Shown: piece by piece, positions 30,362 through 39,608 of the stretch
Position numbering within the stretch: position 1 is the first letter of the stretch
How the letters are laid out: every line of letters begins with the position of its first letter
Assembly (NCBI RefSeq): GCF_002216005.1
Contig: NZ_NIQC01000004.1
Coordinates: forward strand, 53,782-117,781
DNA length: 64,000 nt
Origin: Natranaerobius trueperi
GTDB taxonomy: Bacteria > Bacillota > Natranaerobiia > Natranaerobiales > Natranaerobiaceae
Direction: 5' to 3'
The notes under the pieces: generated by a model
Told to the model about the DNA's origin: nothing
Databases searched by the model: none
What the model saw: the letters and a program-made list of their open reading frames with translations, nothing else
Position numbers and translations under genes: made by a program

Positions 30362-31709
30362 AAATAAAATTAAAGGCTTCGGTTAAATGCCTAACTAAAT
30401 ACAACTCCAAGTTTTCAACTGTGTTACTATTTATATCAGTATAAGGAATTAGAGCTTTTCTAAACCCCATTCTTTCGGCTTCTTTAAGTCTTGCCTCAAT
30501 TTGATTACAAGATCTCACTTCACCGGTTAAACCAAGTTCTCCTAGTACTATTAGATCTTCAGGTAGTTTTTTTTCCTTAAAACTAGAGACTAAAGTCATA
30601 GCAATAGCTAGATCTGCTGCTGGTTCAGATATTTTAACACCACCAACTGCATTAACAAATATATCTTGTCCCACAAGGTTTAGACCACCTTTTTTTTCTA
30701 ACACAGCAGTGATTAAGGCCACTCTTTGATTATCTATACCAGTAACTACCCTCCGTGGGGTACCTAGGTGACTGTCACCTACAAGAGCTTGAATTTCTAC
30801 AAGAAATGTTCTTGTCCCTTCTAAGCTTGGCAGGATTGTTGAACCAAAGGATGATTTTGGTCGTTCCCTTAAAAATATTTCAGAGGGGTTATTGACCTCA
30901 ACCAATCCTTTATACTGCATTTCAAATACACCTAATTCATTAGCACCAAAACGATTTTTCAATCCCCTAATTATTCTATAACTATGATGTTTATCACCTT
31001 CAAAATGAAGGACTGTATCGACTATATGTTCTAATACTTTAGGCCCCGCTATATTACCATCTTTAGTTACATGTCCTACTATAAAACAAGCTGTGTTATT
31101 TTCTTTAGCAAAGCTTTGTAGGTATAAAGCACATTCTCTTACTTGAGTTAAACTCCCTGGGGTTGATTGAATATCAGGATGATACAAAGATTGAATGGAA
31201 TCTATAATTAGAATTTCGGGTTGAATACTCTTTAATTCATTTATTAATTCTTGTAGATTAGTACCTGAAGCAAATTGCATATCTGTATTTAGTTCTAATC
31301 TATCACACCGTATTTTTACCTGAGAAAGAGATTCTTCCCCAGACACATAAACCACTGATTTTTTATTTTCGAATAAATTATTAGCCACTTGTAACATCAA
31401 AGTGCTCTTACCTATCCCAGGACTTCCGCCAACAAGGACAACAGATCCTGGTACTACTCCACCTCCAAGAACTCTATCAAACTCTGCTATTTTTGAGCTT
31501 ATACGGATCTCAGCATTAAAAGGCACTCCTGATAAGGATACAACTTGCGGGGAATTATTTGAATGTGATCGCTGGGTATTACTTTTAGGTGAAGTTTCTT
31601 CTTTTTTTAAAAATGTATTCCAATTATCACATTCAGGACACTTACCTAACCACTTTAGATCAACATGTCCACATTCATTACAAATATAGTGGATTTTCGC
31701 TTTTTTCAT
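30327..31709 (-). CDS. radA: DNA repair protein RadA (Sms)
   Basis: RadA is a RecA-like helicase that helps process recombination intermediates. The N-terminal zinc finger (CNECGHVDLKWLGKCPEC), Walker A (GGSPGIGKSTL), the family KNRFG motif and a C-terminal Lon-protease-like domain (EKKGGLNLVGQDIFVNAVGG) are present in 460 residues. Its end overlaps the disA start, so the two are coupled. It is upstream of disA as in Bacillus, although clpC lies some 9 kb away here. Confidence 0.96.
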   Translation of the reverse strand: MKKAKIHYICNECGHVDLKWLGKCPECDNWNTFLKKEETSPKSNTQRSHSNNSPQVVSLSGVPFNAEIRISSKIAEFDRVLGGGVVPGSVVLVGGSPGIGKSTLMLQVANNLFENKKSVVYVSGEESLSQVKIRCDRLELNTDMQFASGTNLQELINELKSIQPEILIIDSIQSLYHPDIQSTPGSLTQVRECALYLQSFAKENNTACFIVGHVTKDGNIAGPKVLEHIVDTVLHFEGDKHHSYRIIRGLKNRFGANELGVFEMQYKGLVEVNNPSEIFLRERPKSSFGSTILPSLEGTRTFLVEIQALVGDSHLGTPRRVVTGIDNQRVALITAVLEKKGGLNLVGQDIFVNAVGGVKISEPAADLAIAMTLVSSFKEKKLPEDLIVLGELGLTGEVRSCNQIEARLKEAERMGFRKALIPYTDINSNTVENLELYLVRHLTEAFNFIFEDGEIGDTFI

Positions 31710-31756
31710 AATGCTCTCTCCCCTCTTTTAAGATTATACCACATTTTAACTTATTA

Positions 31757-31796
31757 AAAAAACAGCAGGCGATGGTAAGAACCACCGCCTGCTAAA
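31757..31796 (-). terminator. Terminator after the spore protein gene
   Basis: AGCAGGC-GATGGT pairs with ACCACC-GCCTGCT (31764-31793, one mismatch), followed on the minus strand by TTTTTT. It ends the small spore protein transcript and isolates radA. Confidence 0.85.
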
Positions 31797-31881
31797 GGCA
31801 TATTGCTATAAAGGGAGAGGAGTTAGCCTGCCTTCATTTTCTAGTTTGTTCACTCATTAGGTGAAATATACTAAAAAGACC

Positions 31882-32064
31882 TTAAAACCTACCATCTCTC
31901 ATCATTTCTTCAGCTTTTTGAATTGCTAGCTTCGTTAAGTTACCACAATCTCTAGATGGAACACTTCCCCAACCCTCTTGTGAAACCTTATCATAAACAC
32001 CTAACTCTTTGGCTAATTCTTCCTTTAAAGTTTCACTCATAACACCTTTTCTTTTACGTGCCAT
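31882..32064 (-). CDS. Alpha/beta-type small acid-soluble spore protein
   Basis: These SASPs coat and protect DNA in dormant spores. The 60-residue sequence has the core LKEELAKELGVYDKV, then GNLTKLAIQKAEE, which matches the divergent clostridial alpha/beta SASPs. I start at the ATG at 32064, six bases after GGAGGTG; the ATG at 32079 overlaps that site. The gene is single, with its own terminator. A forespore sigma-G promoter is expected, but I could not identify one with confidence. Confidence 0.85.
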   Translation of the reverse strand: MARKRKGVMSETLKEELAKELGVYDKVSQEGWGSVPSRDCGNLTKLAIQKAEEMMRDGRF

Positions 32065-32213
32065 AAAAGACACCTCCATTGAGGGAATTTAGGTTTTAAG
32101 GCTATTATTATTTTCCCCACTATTGTACTTTAAATAACGGTAATTATATGGATGTTAAACAAGGTTTTACAAGGTACATATTTTATATAGAATTTTGTAA
32201 ATAATAAAATTAA

Positions 32214-33359
32214 TTACCCTTTCATTACAGCTAAAGGTGTGAGCTTAACTATTGGGGTTATTAGATCTTTTTGGTTTTTGATCACTCTTTCTATATCTTT
32301 ATATGCCATAGGTGCTTCAGATAAGTCATTACCCCAATCTTTAAAAACAATGTCCCCCATTGCTAAGTTTGCTTCTTTCTTAGTAAACTGTTTATTGGCT
32401 TTTTTTCTACTTATAACTCGCCCGGCACCATGAGAACATGACATAAAACTATCAGGATGACCAAGCCCCTTTACTATATATGAAGGAGTTCCCATAGACC
32501 CAGGAACAACCCCAAGTTCCCCTTTTCTTACTCTTGTCGCACCTTTTCTATGTACGATAACTTCTTTTCCGAAATGGCTCTCTTTTGAGGCATAATTATG
32601 ATGAATATCGATTTTATTTAGTAAATCTTTTGCTCCTGTGACCTTAGAAAAAATAGAATAAAACAAAGTGAAAATTCGCTCTCTGTTTCCTCTAGAAAAG
32701 TCTAAACAATACTTCATAGCCTCAAAATATTCTTCTCCAACATCAGAGCTTAACAGTAGTGGGGAAAGGTTATACTCTTTTGGTACATAACCCTCTTTTG
32801 CATTAATGCGATCGGCCTCTTTATTATAGTAATCTGCCACTTTAAATCCTAAATTTCTACTACCAGAGTGAACCATAATCCAAATATATCCCTCGTCACC
32901 CTTCTCAATACTACAAAAATGATTCCCTCCTCCAAGAGAACCTATTTGATGTTTTGCTGATTTTAATTCTTTTTTAATAATTTTTATATCTGGCGGATTA
33001 TTAAAGCCACTCCATTTTTGTGGCTTTTTATGATGTTTAAAACCTGTCGGTATTACCTTATATGACTCATCAATGATTCTTTTCAGTTGCTTTTTATTTA
33101 TTTCCTTAATATCCGTTTTCGCGGCTATCAACCCACATCCAATATCAACTCCAACAGCATTTGGTATTACAACATCTTCAGTTGCCATAACACCACCTAT
33201 CGGCATCCCAAAACCCTGATGAGTATCTGCCATAAGTGCAATATGGCTATAAATGAAGGGTAGTTCAGCTAAATTAGTAGCTTGTTTCATAGCACCCTCT
33301 TCAATATCATCAGCCCAAGATAAAATAGGTGTATTATTATGATAAAACCTTTTTAGCAT
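32214..33359 (-). CDS. rtcB: RtcB-family RNA ligase
   Basis: RtcB joins RNA 2',3'-cyclic phosphate and 5'-OH ends using GTP and manganese. The 381-residue protein has the metal ligands in VGVDIGCG, GSLGGGNHF and HSGSRNLG, and the guanylylated histidine in SCSHGAGRVISR. The length is that of the short bacterial RtcB class. It lies 32 bases downstream of nfo, probably in one transcript, and no rtcA or rtcR is nearby. The physiological RNA substrate is unknown. Confidence 0.92.
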   Translation of the reverse strand: MLKRFYHNNTPILSWADDIEEGAMKQATNLAELPFIYSHIALMADTHQGFGMPIGGVMATEDVVIPNAVGVDIGCGLIAAKTDIKEINKKQLKRIIDESYKVIPTGFKHHKKPQKWSGFNNPPDIKIIKKELKSAKHQIGSLGGGNHFCSIEKGDEGYIWIMVHSGSRNLGFKVADYYNKEADRINAKEGYVPKEYNLSPLLLSSDVGEEYFEAMKYCLDFSRGNRERIFTLFYSIFSKVTGAKDLLNKIDIHHNYASKESHFGKEVIVHRKGATRVRKGELGVVPGSMGTPSYIVKGLGHPDSFMSCSHGAGRVISRKKANKQFTKKEANLAMGDIVFKDWGNDLSEAPMAYKDIERVIKNQKDLITPIVKLTPLAVMKG

Positions 33360-33391
33360 CTAATCCCCCTCCCAACAAAAATAACAAACTT

Positions 33392-34234
33392 TTATTTCCC
33401 TAATGCTTCTTTTAAATTATCAAGGTTCTTTTTATCATGTTCAGAGCCGATTTTTGGCGTTTCCATTATCACAGCTTCAGGGTTAAACTTTTCGTTAGTT
33501 AAAAGCTCTGAAAATCCCTTGATTCCAATATAACCTTCTCCAATATGTTGATGTCTATCTTTATTAGAACCGATTGTGACAGAAGTATCATTAGCATGAC
33601 AAACTTTAATTGAGTTTAAACCAATCTCTTTATCAATCTCATCGAGAGTGTTTTTTACTCCTTGTTTATCGGAAATATTATACCCCGCACCCCAAGCATG
33701 AGCGGTATCAAAACAGCATCCTAATCTTTTTCTATCACTAACATTTGTTAAAATGCATTTAAGATCAGAAAAACTTCCACCTAAGGTCTTACCCGCACCA
33801 GCAGTATTTTCTAGCAATAACATTACACCATCAGGCCATTTTGAAAATGATCTTTCTAAGCATTCACATATATTTTCAATTCCTTGTTCTTTTTCAATAT
33901 CTACATGACTTCCGACATGTGTTACAACATACGGTGCTTCGTAAATACTAGCTTTGTTTAAAGCTGCCTCTAGTAATTTAATGGACTTTTCTCTAATCTC
34001 TTCTTTTCCGGAAGCCAAGTTTATTAGATACGGAGTATGAAATACTAATGGTTTAATATCTAGCCTCTCTTGTTCTTCTAGAAATTTTGTTTTAGTTTTT
34101 TCATCTATCTTACCTGGTTTCCATGCTGTTGGATTTCCAGAGAAAATCTGTACTGTCTCCATCCCTAAATCATGAGCTCGTTGTAACTGTTTTTTAATTC
34201 CCCCAGATAACGGCATATGAAACCCAAGTCTCAT
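33392..34234 (-). CDS. nfo: Endonuclease IV
   Basis: Nfo cleaves DNA at abasic sites using three zinc ions. The 280-residue TIM-barrel has the expected ligands in VFHTPYLINLAS, VTHVGSHVD, LLLENTAGAG, CFDTAHAWGAGY and HANDT, plus the DRHQHIGEG segment. Its ATG overlaps the stop of the upstream methyltransferase by four bases, and AAGGAGG lies within that gene's end. Family members in spore formers repair spore DNA; that role is inference here. Confidence 0.95.
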   Translation of the reverse strand: MRLGFHMPLSGGIKKQLQRAHDLGMETVQIFSGNPTAWKPGKIDEKTKTKFLEEQERLDIKPLVFHTPYLINLASGKEEIREKSIKLLEAALNKASIYEAPYVVTHVGSHVDIEKEQGIENICECLERSFSKWPDGVMLLLENTAGAGKTLGGSFSDLKCILTNVSDRKRLGCCFDTAHAWGAGYNISDKQGVKNTLDEIDKEIGLNSIKVCHANDTSVTIGSNKDRHQHIGEGYIGIKGFSELLTNEKFNPEAVIMETPKIGSEHDKKNLDNLKEALGK

Positions 34235-34812
34235 TTTTTAGCCTCCTTTTTATGTATCCCTATTAAATAAGGTGGGTTATTTCGATAGTTGAGTATATTA
34301 ATTTTTCTAACATCAAACATTTCTTGAGAAATCGTAGAAATAAATTGTTCAACACTAACAGCTTCTTTATTCCCTGTTTCATGTCCAGGGTAAACAACAA
34401 TTGTCATTAAACCTGAAGGTTCTAATAAATCCAAACCATGTTCAATTGCTTGAATTGTACTTTTCGGTTGTGTAACAACTTTTTTATCACTACCTGGAAG
34501 ATAACCTAAATTAAACATTATACAAGTCACTTGCTCATCAACAATTTCTTTTATATTTTCATGCCCTTGATTTACTAATTTAACTCTATCACTTAACCCG
34601 TTATCATATAAACGTTTGTTAGTTGTTTCAATAGCTGAACTTTGAACATCAAAAGCATATACCTTACCACTATCACCAACCTTTTCAGCTAAAAAAAATG
34701 TATCATATCCATTACCACAAGTAGCATCTATTACTATATCCCCTTCTTCTATAACACTAGCTAGTAATTCTTTATCCATAGAAGTAGGTCTATTAAAAGG
34801 ACTTAATTTCAT
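34231..34812 (-). CDS. YtqB-like class I SAM-dependent methyltransferase
   Basis: The 193-residue protein has the SAM motif VIDATCGNGYDTFFLA and the family signature FNLGYLPGSDK. It matches the YtqB/rRNA-methylase-like family in Firmicutes; the substrate is not established from the sequence. AGGTGC lies ahead of the ATG. It is the first gene of the run methyltransferase-nfo-rtcB, which overlap or sit close together, so nucleic-acid repair or maintenance is a plausible context. Confidence 0.85.
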   Translation of the reverse strand: MKLSPFNRPTSMDKELLASVIEEGDIVIDATCGNGYDTFFLAEKVGDSGKVYAFDVQSSAIETTNKRLYDNGLSDRVKLVNQGHENIKEIVDEQVTCIMFNLGYLPGSDKKVVTQPKSTIQAIEHGLDLLEPSGLMTIVVYPGHETGNKEAVSVEQFISTISQEMFDVRKINILNYRNNPPYLIGIHKKEAKK

Positions 34813-34912
34813 TTTAGCACCTCCAAAAGATAGTTCAATCTAACAGGAAAAATCATATAATAAAGCGAACAATACTAAAATAGTGACACATACTTTATAA
34901 GGAGGGGATTGT

Positions 34913-35224
34913 ATGGCTATAGTTGAAGTAACTGTAGCTCCTTTAGGGACTGAGTCTACTAGTATAAGTTCATATGTTGCAGGGTGTCAAAAGATTCTCG
35001 AAAAACAAGACAAGGTAAAATATACTTTAACCCCCATGGGAACAATACTTGAGGGTGACCTCAATGATTGCATGAAATTAGTTAGAAAGATGCATGAAAC
35101 ACCTTTTCAAGTAGGTGCTGAAAGAGTTACAACTCAAATAAAAATTGATGATCGAAGAGATGTAAATGGCACTATGGAACAAAAACTTGACTCAGTTAAA
35201 ACAAAAATTAATAAAGATTCTTAA
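34913..35224 (+). CDS. Thiamine-binding-like protein (MTH1187/YqgV family)
   Basis: This 103-residue ferredoxin-like-fold protein belongs to the MTH1187/YkoF-related family, shown by IVEVTVAPLGTESTSIS at the start and VKYTLTPMGTILEGDL in the middle. Some members bind thiamine or pyrimidine precursors. AAGGAGGGG lies upstream of the ATG. Its last 17 bases overlap the tail of the convergent sirtuin gene. The ligand is inferred from the family only. Confidence 0.85.
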   Translation: MAIVEVTVAPLGTESTSISSYVAGCQKILEKQDKVKYTLTPMGTILEGDLNDCMKLVRKMHETPFQVGAERVTTQIKIDDRRDVNGTMEQKLDSVKTKINKDS

Positions 35225-35963
35225 TTATTAATTCTTTTAATTTAGATAACGTCTCACCACAACTATCGTTAATTACTACTTCAGCTTGTAAATCAAAAGG
35301 AGTTTCATCTAAATTTATAATAATTAATGAGTCAACTAGCTCAGCAAGTGCAGCTACAGGGTATACTTGTAGACTTGTACCCACGACTATTAATAAATCG
35401 CATTGCTTTTTTAGTACTTCAGCTATTTCAAAAAATTCCTCAGGCATTGAATCACCAAACAATACAATATCCGGTCTTAAAATGCCGCTACAAGATGAAC
35501 AAACAGGTAATTCTTTATTATAACCTTCTAACTGATTTACAATTTCTGAAAAGGGGTATTCACTGAAGCATTCAAGACAGTGACAAGTTTTTGTACTACC
35601 ATGAACTTCAACCACATTTTTTGAGCCAGATTTTTGATGGAGTCCATCAATGTTTTGTGTAATAATACCTTTAATAATTCCTTTACGTTCAAGTTCAGTT
35701 AACGCATAATGCCCTTGATTAGGTTTTTTATCTAACAAATCTCTAAATCTAGGAAACCCATATTGATAAAATTTCTTGGGTGAAGTTATTAGCACTTGCC
35801 TTGTAGAATACTCCATAGGATCAATCGTATTCCATAAGCCATCTTTACTTCTAAAATCAGGAATACCACTTTCGGTACTAATTCCTGCTCCTGTTAGAAC
35901 ATATGGATTTCTAGACTCCATAATAAAATCTTTAAGCTGCTCTATGTTGTTATAGTTATCCAT
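35208..35963 (-). CDS. cobB: NAD-dependent protein deacylase, Sir2 family
   Basis: Sirtuins remove acyl groups from lysine using NAD. The 251-residue protein has the NAD motifs GAGISTESGIPDFRS and TQNIDGLHQKSG, the catalytic His in EVHGS, and a zinc site CHCLEC plus CSSC. It converges on the thiamine-binding-like gene with a 17-base tail overlap. Acetyl-CoA synthetase is a usual target in Firmicutes, but nothing nearby indicates the substrate. Confidence 0.92.
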   Translation of the reverse strand: MDNYNNIEQLKDFIMESRNPYVLTGAGISTESGIPDFRSKDGLWNTIDPMEYSTRQVLITSPKKFYQYGFPRFRDLLDKKPNQGHYALTELERKGIIKGIITQNIDGLHQKSGSKNVVEVHGSTKTCHCLECFSEYPFSEIVNQLEGYNKELPVCSSCSGILRPDIVLFGDSMPEEFFEIAEVLKKQCDLLIVVGTSLQVYPVAALAELVDSLIIINLDETPFDLQAEVVINDSCGETLSKLKELIIKNLY

Positions 35964-36025
35964 AACTTACACCTCCTGCTAATATTAAGAAATAATCCTA
36001 AAAAAACCAAAAAGAGGGGTCTCAC

Positions 36026-36784
36026 ATGAAAATAACTTTTTTAGGAACTGGGCCATCCCATGGGGTTCCAATAATTGGATGTTCATGTCCTGTTTGCACT
36101 TCGCATGACATTAGAAATAAACGATTTCGTGCAAGTGTTTTTATAGAAACAAGTAATACTAATATCTTAATAGATACTCCACCTGAATTTAGGTTACAGG
36201 CTATAAATAACTCAATTAATCATATTGATGGTGTATTATTTACACACCAACATGCTGATCATGTACATGGCTTTGATGATTTGAGAAGATTTAATGAAAT
36301 GCAAAGAAAACAAATACCTTGTTATGCAAATCAAGATACAGTCTACGGTTTAAAAAATATGTATGATTATGTTTTCAGAGGTGGAGATCTATATGCTAGC
36401 AGTCCTCAAGTAAGTCTTCGACCCATATCAGGAGATTTTTGTTTTAAAAATATAATTATAGAACCGATCCCTATTTTACATGGTGCTAATAAAATATTGG
36501 GATACAAAATAGATAACTTTGCATATTTAACTGATTGTTCTTTCATTCCTCAAAATTCTTTTGAAAAACTGAAAGATCTAGAACTATTAACAATTGGTGC
36601 TTTAAGGTATAAATCACATCCCAATCACTTTAACCTAGAACAAGCCGTTTCTACTATTAAAGAGCTTAATCCAAAAAAAGCCTTTTTAACTCATATGACT
36701 CATAGTTTTGATTATTACCAACTAGAAAAAGAACTGCCACCAAATATCTCTCCAGCTTATGATGGGTTGATTTTTGAATTATAA
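36026..36784 (+). CDS. Metallo-beta-lactamase-fold hydrolase, PhnP-like
   Basis: The 252-residue protein has the metal motif THQHADHVHGFDDLRRF, distal ligands in THMTHSFDY, and the N-terminal GTGPSHGVPIIGCSCPVC with the two-cysteine pattern typical of PhnP-like phosphodiesterases. PhnP acts on cyclic ribose phosphates in phosphonate use, but no phn genes are nearby, so the substrate is open. The gene is monocistronic and ends at a bidirectional terminator shared with nrdJ. Confidence 0.85.
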   Translation: MKITFLGTGPSHGVPIIGCSCPVCTSHDIRNKRFRASVFIETSNTNILIDTPPEFRLQAINNSINHIDGVLFTHQHADHVHGFDDLRRFNEMQRKQIPCYANQDTVYGLKNMYDYVFRGGDLYASSPQVSLRPISGDFCFKNIIIEPIPILHGANKILGYKIDNFAYLTDCSFIPQNSFEKLKDLELLTIGALRYKSHPNHFNLEQAVSTIKELNPKKAFLTHMTHSFDYYQLEKELPPNISPAYDGLIFEL

Positions 36785-36824
36785 GTTATTATAAGAGGCA
36801 GATTTAACTGCCTCTTATAATAAC
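36785..36824. terminator. Bidirectional terminator between convergent genes
   Basis: TTATTATAAGAGGCAG and CTGCCTCTTATAATAA form a perfect 16-base-pair stem between the convergent hydrolase and nrdJ genes. It serves both strands. Confidence 0.85.
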
Positions 36825-39049
36825 TAACTGCAGCGAGAATACCCGCAATAGTAACATGTAGTACAACCACTCTCATGAGAAATTGGGCTTCCACAGTCAG
36901 GACAAGCCCCCATCATCAAGTCAAGTTTATCTATTCCATTATCAGATGGTTTTTGTTCACTATCTTTTCCATATTCTTTTTTATTTAAATAGCGATCCAA
37001 AACTATTCCTATAGCATCAGGACAACTTAAAACCATACCACCACCTTTATTCCAAGCAGGATTAGGGCAACGTATCCCTCGTACTTCTTTAATAATTGAA
37101 TCAACTTTTAGCCCAGAACGTAAAGCTAGACTTACTAGACGTGCTGTGGCTTCTGACTGACTTGCAGCACAACCACCTGATTTACCCATAGATGCAAACA
37201 CTTCACAAAGACCTTCTTCATCTTCATTAACTGTAACATATAAGTTTCCACAACCTGTTTTAACCTTTTCAGTAAAACCTTTAGTTGTATCAGGTCGTTT
37301 TCTTGGTTCTATATCATTAATGTTTTTCTTTGTTACTTTCTTCGGTTTATTAGTTTGTAATACCTGGCTTTCTCTACTCCCATCTCGATAAACTGTTACT
37401 CCTTTACAGTTTAAATCATAAGCAGTGTTGTAAATCTGATACACATCTTCTAGGGTTGCATCATTAGGTAGGTTAACAGTCTTACTAACAGCATTATCTG
37501 TATATTTTTGAAAAGCTGCCTGCATTTTTAAATGCCACTCAGGAGCTATATCATGAGACGTGACAAAAACCTCCTTAATTTGGCCTGGAATTTCATCTAT
37601 ATTTTGAATACCCCCACTATCAGCAACTTTTTCCATCAATTCAGTACTATAACAACCATGCGTTATAGTTGCTTCTCTAAAAATGGGGTTTACTTCAACT
37701 AATTTATCCTCATTTAATACATTTCGTGTAAAGGCTAATGCAAATAGGGGCTCTATCCCGCTTGAAGTACCAGAAATAATTGAAATAGTCCCTGTTGGTG
37801 CGATTGTTGTAGTAGTAGCATTTCTAATAGGGCTTTCACCTCGTTTTTCATAAACACTATTCTTAAAGTTAGGAAATGCTCCTCTTTCTTTAACAAGCTC
37901 TCTTGATTTCTCTTTAGACTCTCTATCTATAAAACTCATTATTTGTTCTGCTAAATCTAGAGCTTTTTGAGAGTTATAAGGAACTCCAAGCTTATATAAC
38001 ATGTCACCATAACCCATTACACCTAAACCAATTTTTCGATTATTTTTAGACATTTCTTCAATTTTTTTAAGTGGATAATTATTTGCATCAATAACATTAT
38101 CTAAGAAGTGAACCGCTTTTCTAACTGTTTCTTTTAATAATTGATAATTAACTCCTCCTTTTTGTGTAACCATTTTTGATAGATTAACTGAACCTAAATT
38201 ACATGCTTCATATGATAACAATGGTTGTTCCCCACAAGGGTTAGTTGATTGTATTTGTCCAACTTTTGGGGTAGGGTTTTGTTCGTTTATCCTATCGATA
38301 AATACAATGCCAGGTTCACCGTTACTCCAGGCCATTTCAACTATTTTATCAAAAACATCCCGAGCTCTTAATTTATTAGTAACCTCATTAGTATTAGGAT
38401 TAACCAATGAATAATCTGTATCCTGTTTCACAGCTTCCATAAATTCATTGGTTATACCCACTGATATATTAAAGTTATTTATTTCCTCATTATCCCTTTT
38501 ACAAGTAATAAAATCTAAAATATCGGGATGATCTACTCTCAAAATTCCCATATTCGCCCCTCTTCTAGTTCCACCTTGTTTAACTGCTTCAGTTGCTGAA
38601 TTAAATACTTTCATAAAAGATACTGGCCCACTTGCCACACCACCAGTTGTAGAAACAATATCATTTTTTGGTCTTAATTCAGAAAAGGAAAATCCAGTCC
38701 CTCCACCACTTTTATGAATTAAAGCTGCATTCTTTATTGTTTCAAAAATACTTTCCATAGAATCCTCAATAGGTAATACAAAACATGCGGCTAGCTGTTG
38801 TAAGTTCTTTCCTGCATTCATTAGCGTTGGTGAATTAGGCATAAAATATTGATTATTCATTATATCAAAAAAGTCTTTTGCAACTAGGTCAACTCTTTCT
38901 TCATCATGTTTGTATACATCACTTTCAACTTGGGCAATATTATTAGCAACGCGTTTAAATAGCTCTTCAGGAGTTTCTTTTTCGCCATTATCTTTTATCT
39001 TTAAATATCTTTTTTCTAAAACCCTTTGTGCATTATCTGATAATTCCAT
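36824..39049 (-). CDS. nrdJ: Adenosylcobalamin-dependent ribonucleoside-diphosphate reductase (class II)
   Basis: Class II reductase makes deoxyribonucleotides with or without oxygen, using B12 to form the thiyl radical. The 741-residue protein has the core motifs NPCGEQPLLSYEACNLGSVNL and ATTTIAPTGTISIISG, and a C-terminal cysteine-rich tail (CPDCGSPISHESGCTTCYYCGYSRC) typical of the large vitamin-B12 type. It is monocistronic. No cobalamin riboswitch is visible in the 190 bases upstream. A class III enzyme is also present at 53175-56017. Confidence 0.95.
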   Translation of the reverse strand: MELSDNAQRVLEKRYLKIKDNGEKETPEELFKRVANNIAQVESDVYKHDEERVDLVAKDFFDIMNNQYFMPNSPTLMNAGKNLQQLAACFVLPIEDSMESIFETIKNAALIHKSGGGTGFSFSELRPKNDIVSTTGGVASGPVSFMKVFNSATEAVKQGGTRRGANMGILRVDHPDILDFITCKRDNEEINNFNISVGITNEFMEAVKQDTDYSLVNPNTNEVTNKLRARDVFDKIVEMAWSNGEPGIVFIDRINEQNPTPKVGQIQSTNPCGEQPLLSYEACNLGSVNLSKMVTQKGGVNYQLLKETVRKAVHFLDNVIDANNYPLKKIEEMSKNNRKIGLGVMGYGDMLYKLGVPYNSQKALDLAEQIMSFIDRESKEKSRELVKERGAFPNFKNSVYEKRGESPIRNATTTTIAPTGTISIISGTSSGIEPLFALAFTRNVLNEDKLVEVNPIFREATITHGCYSTELMEKVADSGGIQNIDEIPGQIKEVFVTSHDIAPEWHLKMQAAFQKYTDNAVSKTVNLPNDATLEDVYQIYNTAYDLNCKGVTVYRDGSRESQVLQTNKPKKVTKKNINDIEPRKRPDTTKGFTEKVKTGCGNLYVTVNEDEEGLCEVFASMGKSGGCAASQSEATARLVSLALRSGLKVDSIIKEVRGIRCPNPAWNKGGGMVLSCPDAIGIVLDRYLNKKEYGKDSEQKPSDNGIDKLDLMMGACPDCGSPISHESGCTTCYYCGYSRCS

Positions 39050-39159
39050 ACTACTTCCCCCTTACTAATATGGTTTTTAAAATATTTCAACAAAAGCTGA
39101 TAATATCCTTGCAATAAGTATTGAGAGATTAATTTAGTCAGAAAACTAACTCTTTTCGC

Positions 39160-39188
39160 TTTACAAAGCTTTTTAGTTTCGCTACAAT
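39160..39188 (+). promoter_or_regulatory. Candidate sigma-A promoter for the ylbF-like gene
   Basis: TTTACA (39160-39165) and TACAAT (39183-39188) are 17 bases apart, about 50 bases before the start codon of the plus-strand gene. Confidence 0.6.
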
Positions 39189-39241
39189 GGTATAAGTGAA
39201 ATAAAAGTAAACTAACTGATTGAAATGTGGAGGTGTATTTT

Positions 39242-39565
39242 TTGAGTTTAGAACAAAAAGCCAAAGATTTGGCGGCAGCTATTAAAGAAACAGAGGAATT
39301 TGAAACATTAAAAAGTGCAGAAAACAGATTAAATTTAGACCCAACAGCACAGGACCTACTACAAAATTTCCAGAATAAGCAGCAAGAATTACAAGAAGCA
39401 CAACAGCAAGGTCAGCAAATCGAACAAGAAGAAATCCAATCAATCCAAGGTATGCAACAACAAATGCAGAGCAATGAAACAATTAAAAATCTAATGGACG
39501 CACAACAAAAATTTGATCAAGTATTACAAGAAGTAAATCAAACTGTACTTAGTGAACTTCAATAA
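39242..39565 (+). CDS. YlbF/YmcA-family protein
   Basis: The 107-residue protein is almost wholly helical and Gln-rich, with the YlbF/YmcA (DUF964) pattern: LEQKAKDLAAAIKETEEFETLKSAE at the N-terminus and a C-terminal MDAQQKFDQVLQEVNQTV. In Bacillus, YlbF, YmcA and YaaT form a complex that affects RNase Y and development. I use the TTG at 39242, six bases after GGAGGTG; the GTG at 39227 belongs to that site. It has its own promoter and terminator. Which paralogue this is cannot be told. Confidence 0.85.
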   Translation: MSLEQKAKDLAAAIKETEEFETLKSAENRLNLDPTAQDLLQNFQNKQQELQEAQQQGQQIEQEEIQSIQGMQQQMQSNETIKNLMDAQQKFDQVLQEVNQTVLSELQ

Positions 39566-39577
39566 ACATTTGAAATT

Positions 39578-39608
39578 AAAACCCCGTTTAAAACGGGGTT
39601 TTTTTAAT
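39578..39608 (+). terminator. Terminator after the ylbF-like gene
   Basis: AAAACCCCGTTT and AAACGGGGTTTT form the stem, followed by a T-run on the plus strand. It also lies at the end of the convergent yhaM gene. Confidence 0.88.

Noticed and set aside
32080..32213. A sigma-G promoter ahead of the spore protein
   Set aside because: A CATATAA-like -10 occurs, but no matching -35 at 17-18 bases could be supported.
39050..39241. Cobalamin riboswitch upstream of nrdJ
   Set aside because: The gap is about 190 bases and I see no B12 box (GCCACTG-like) in it.
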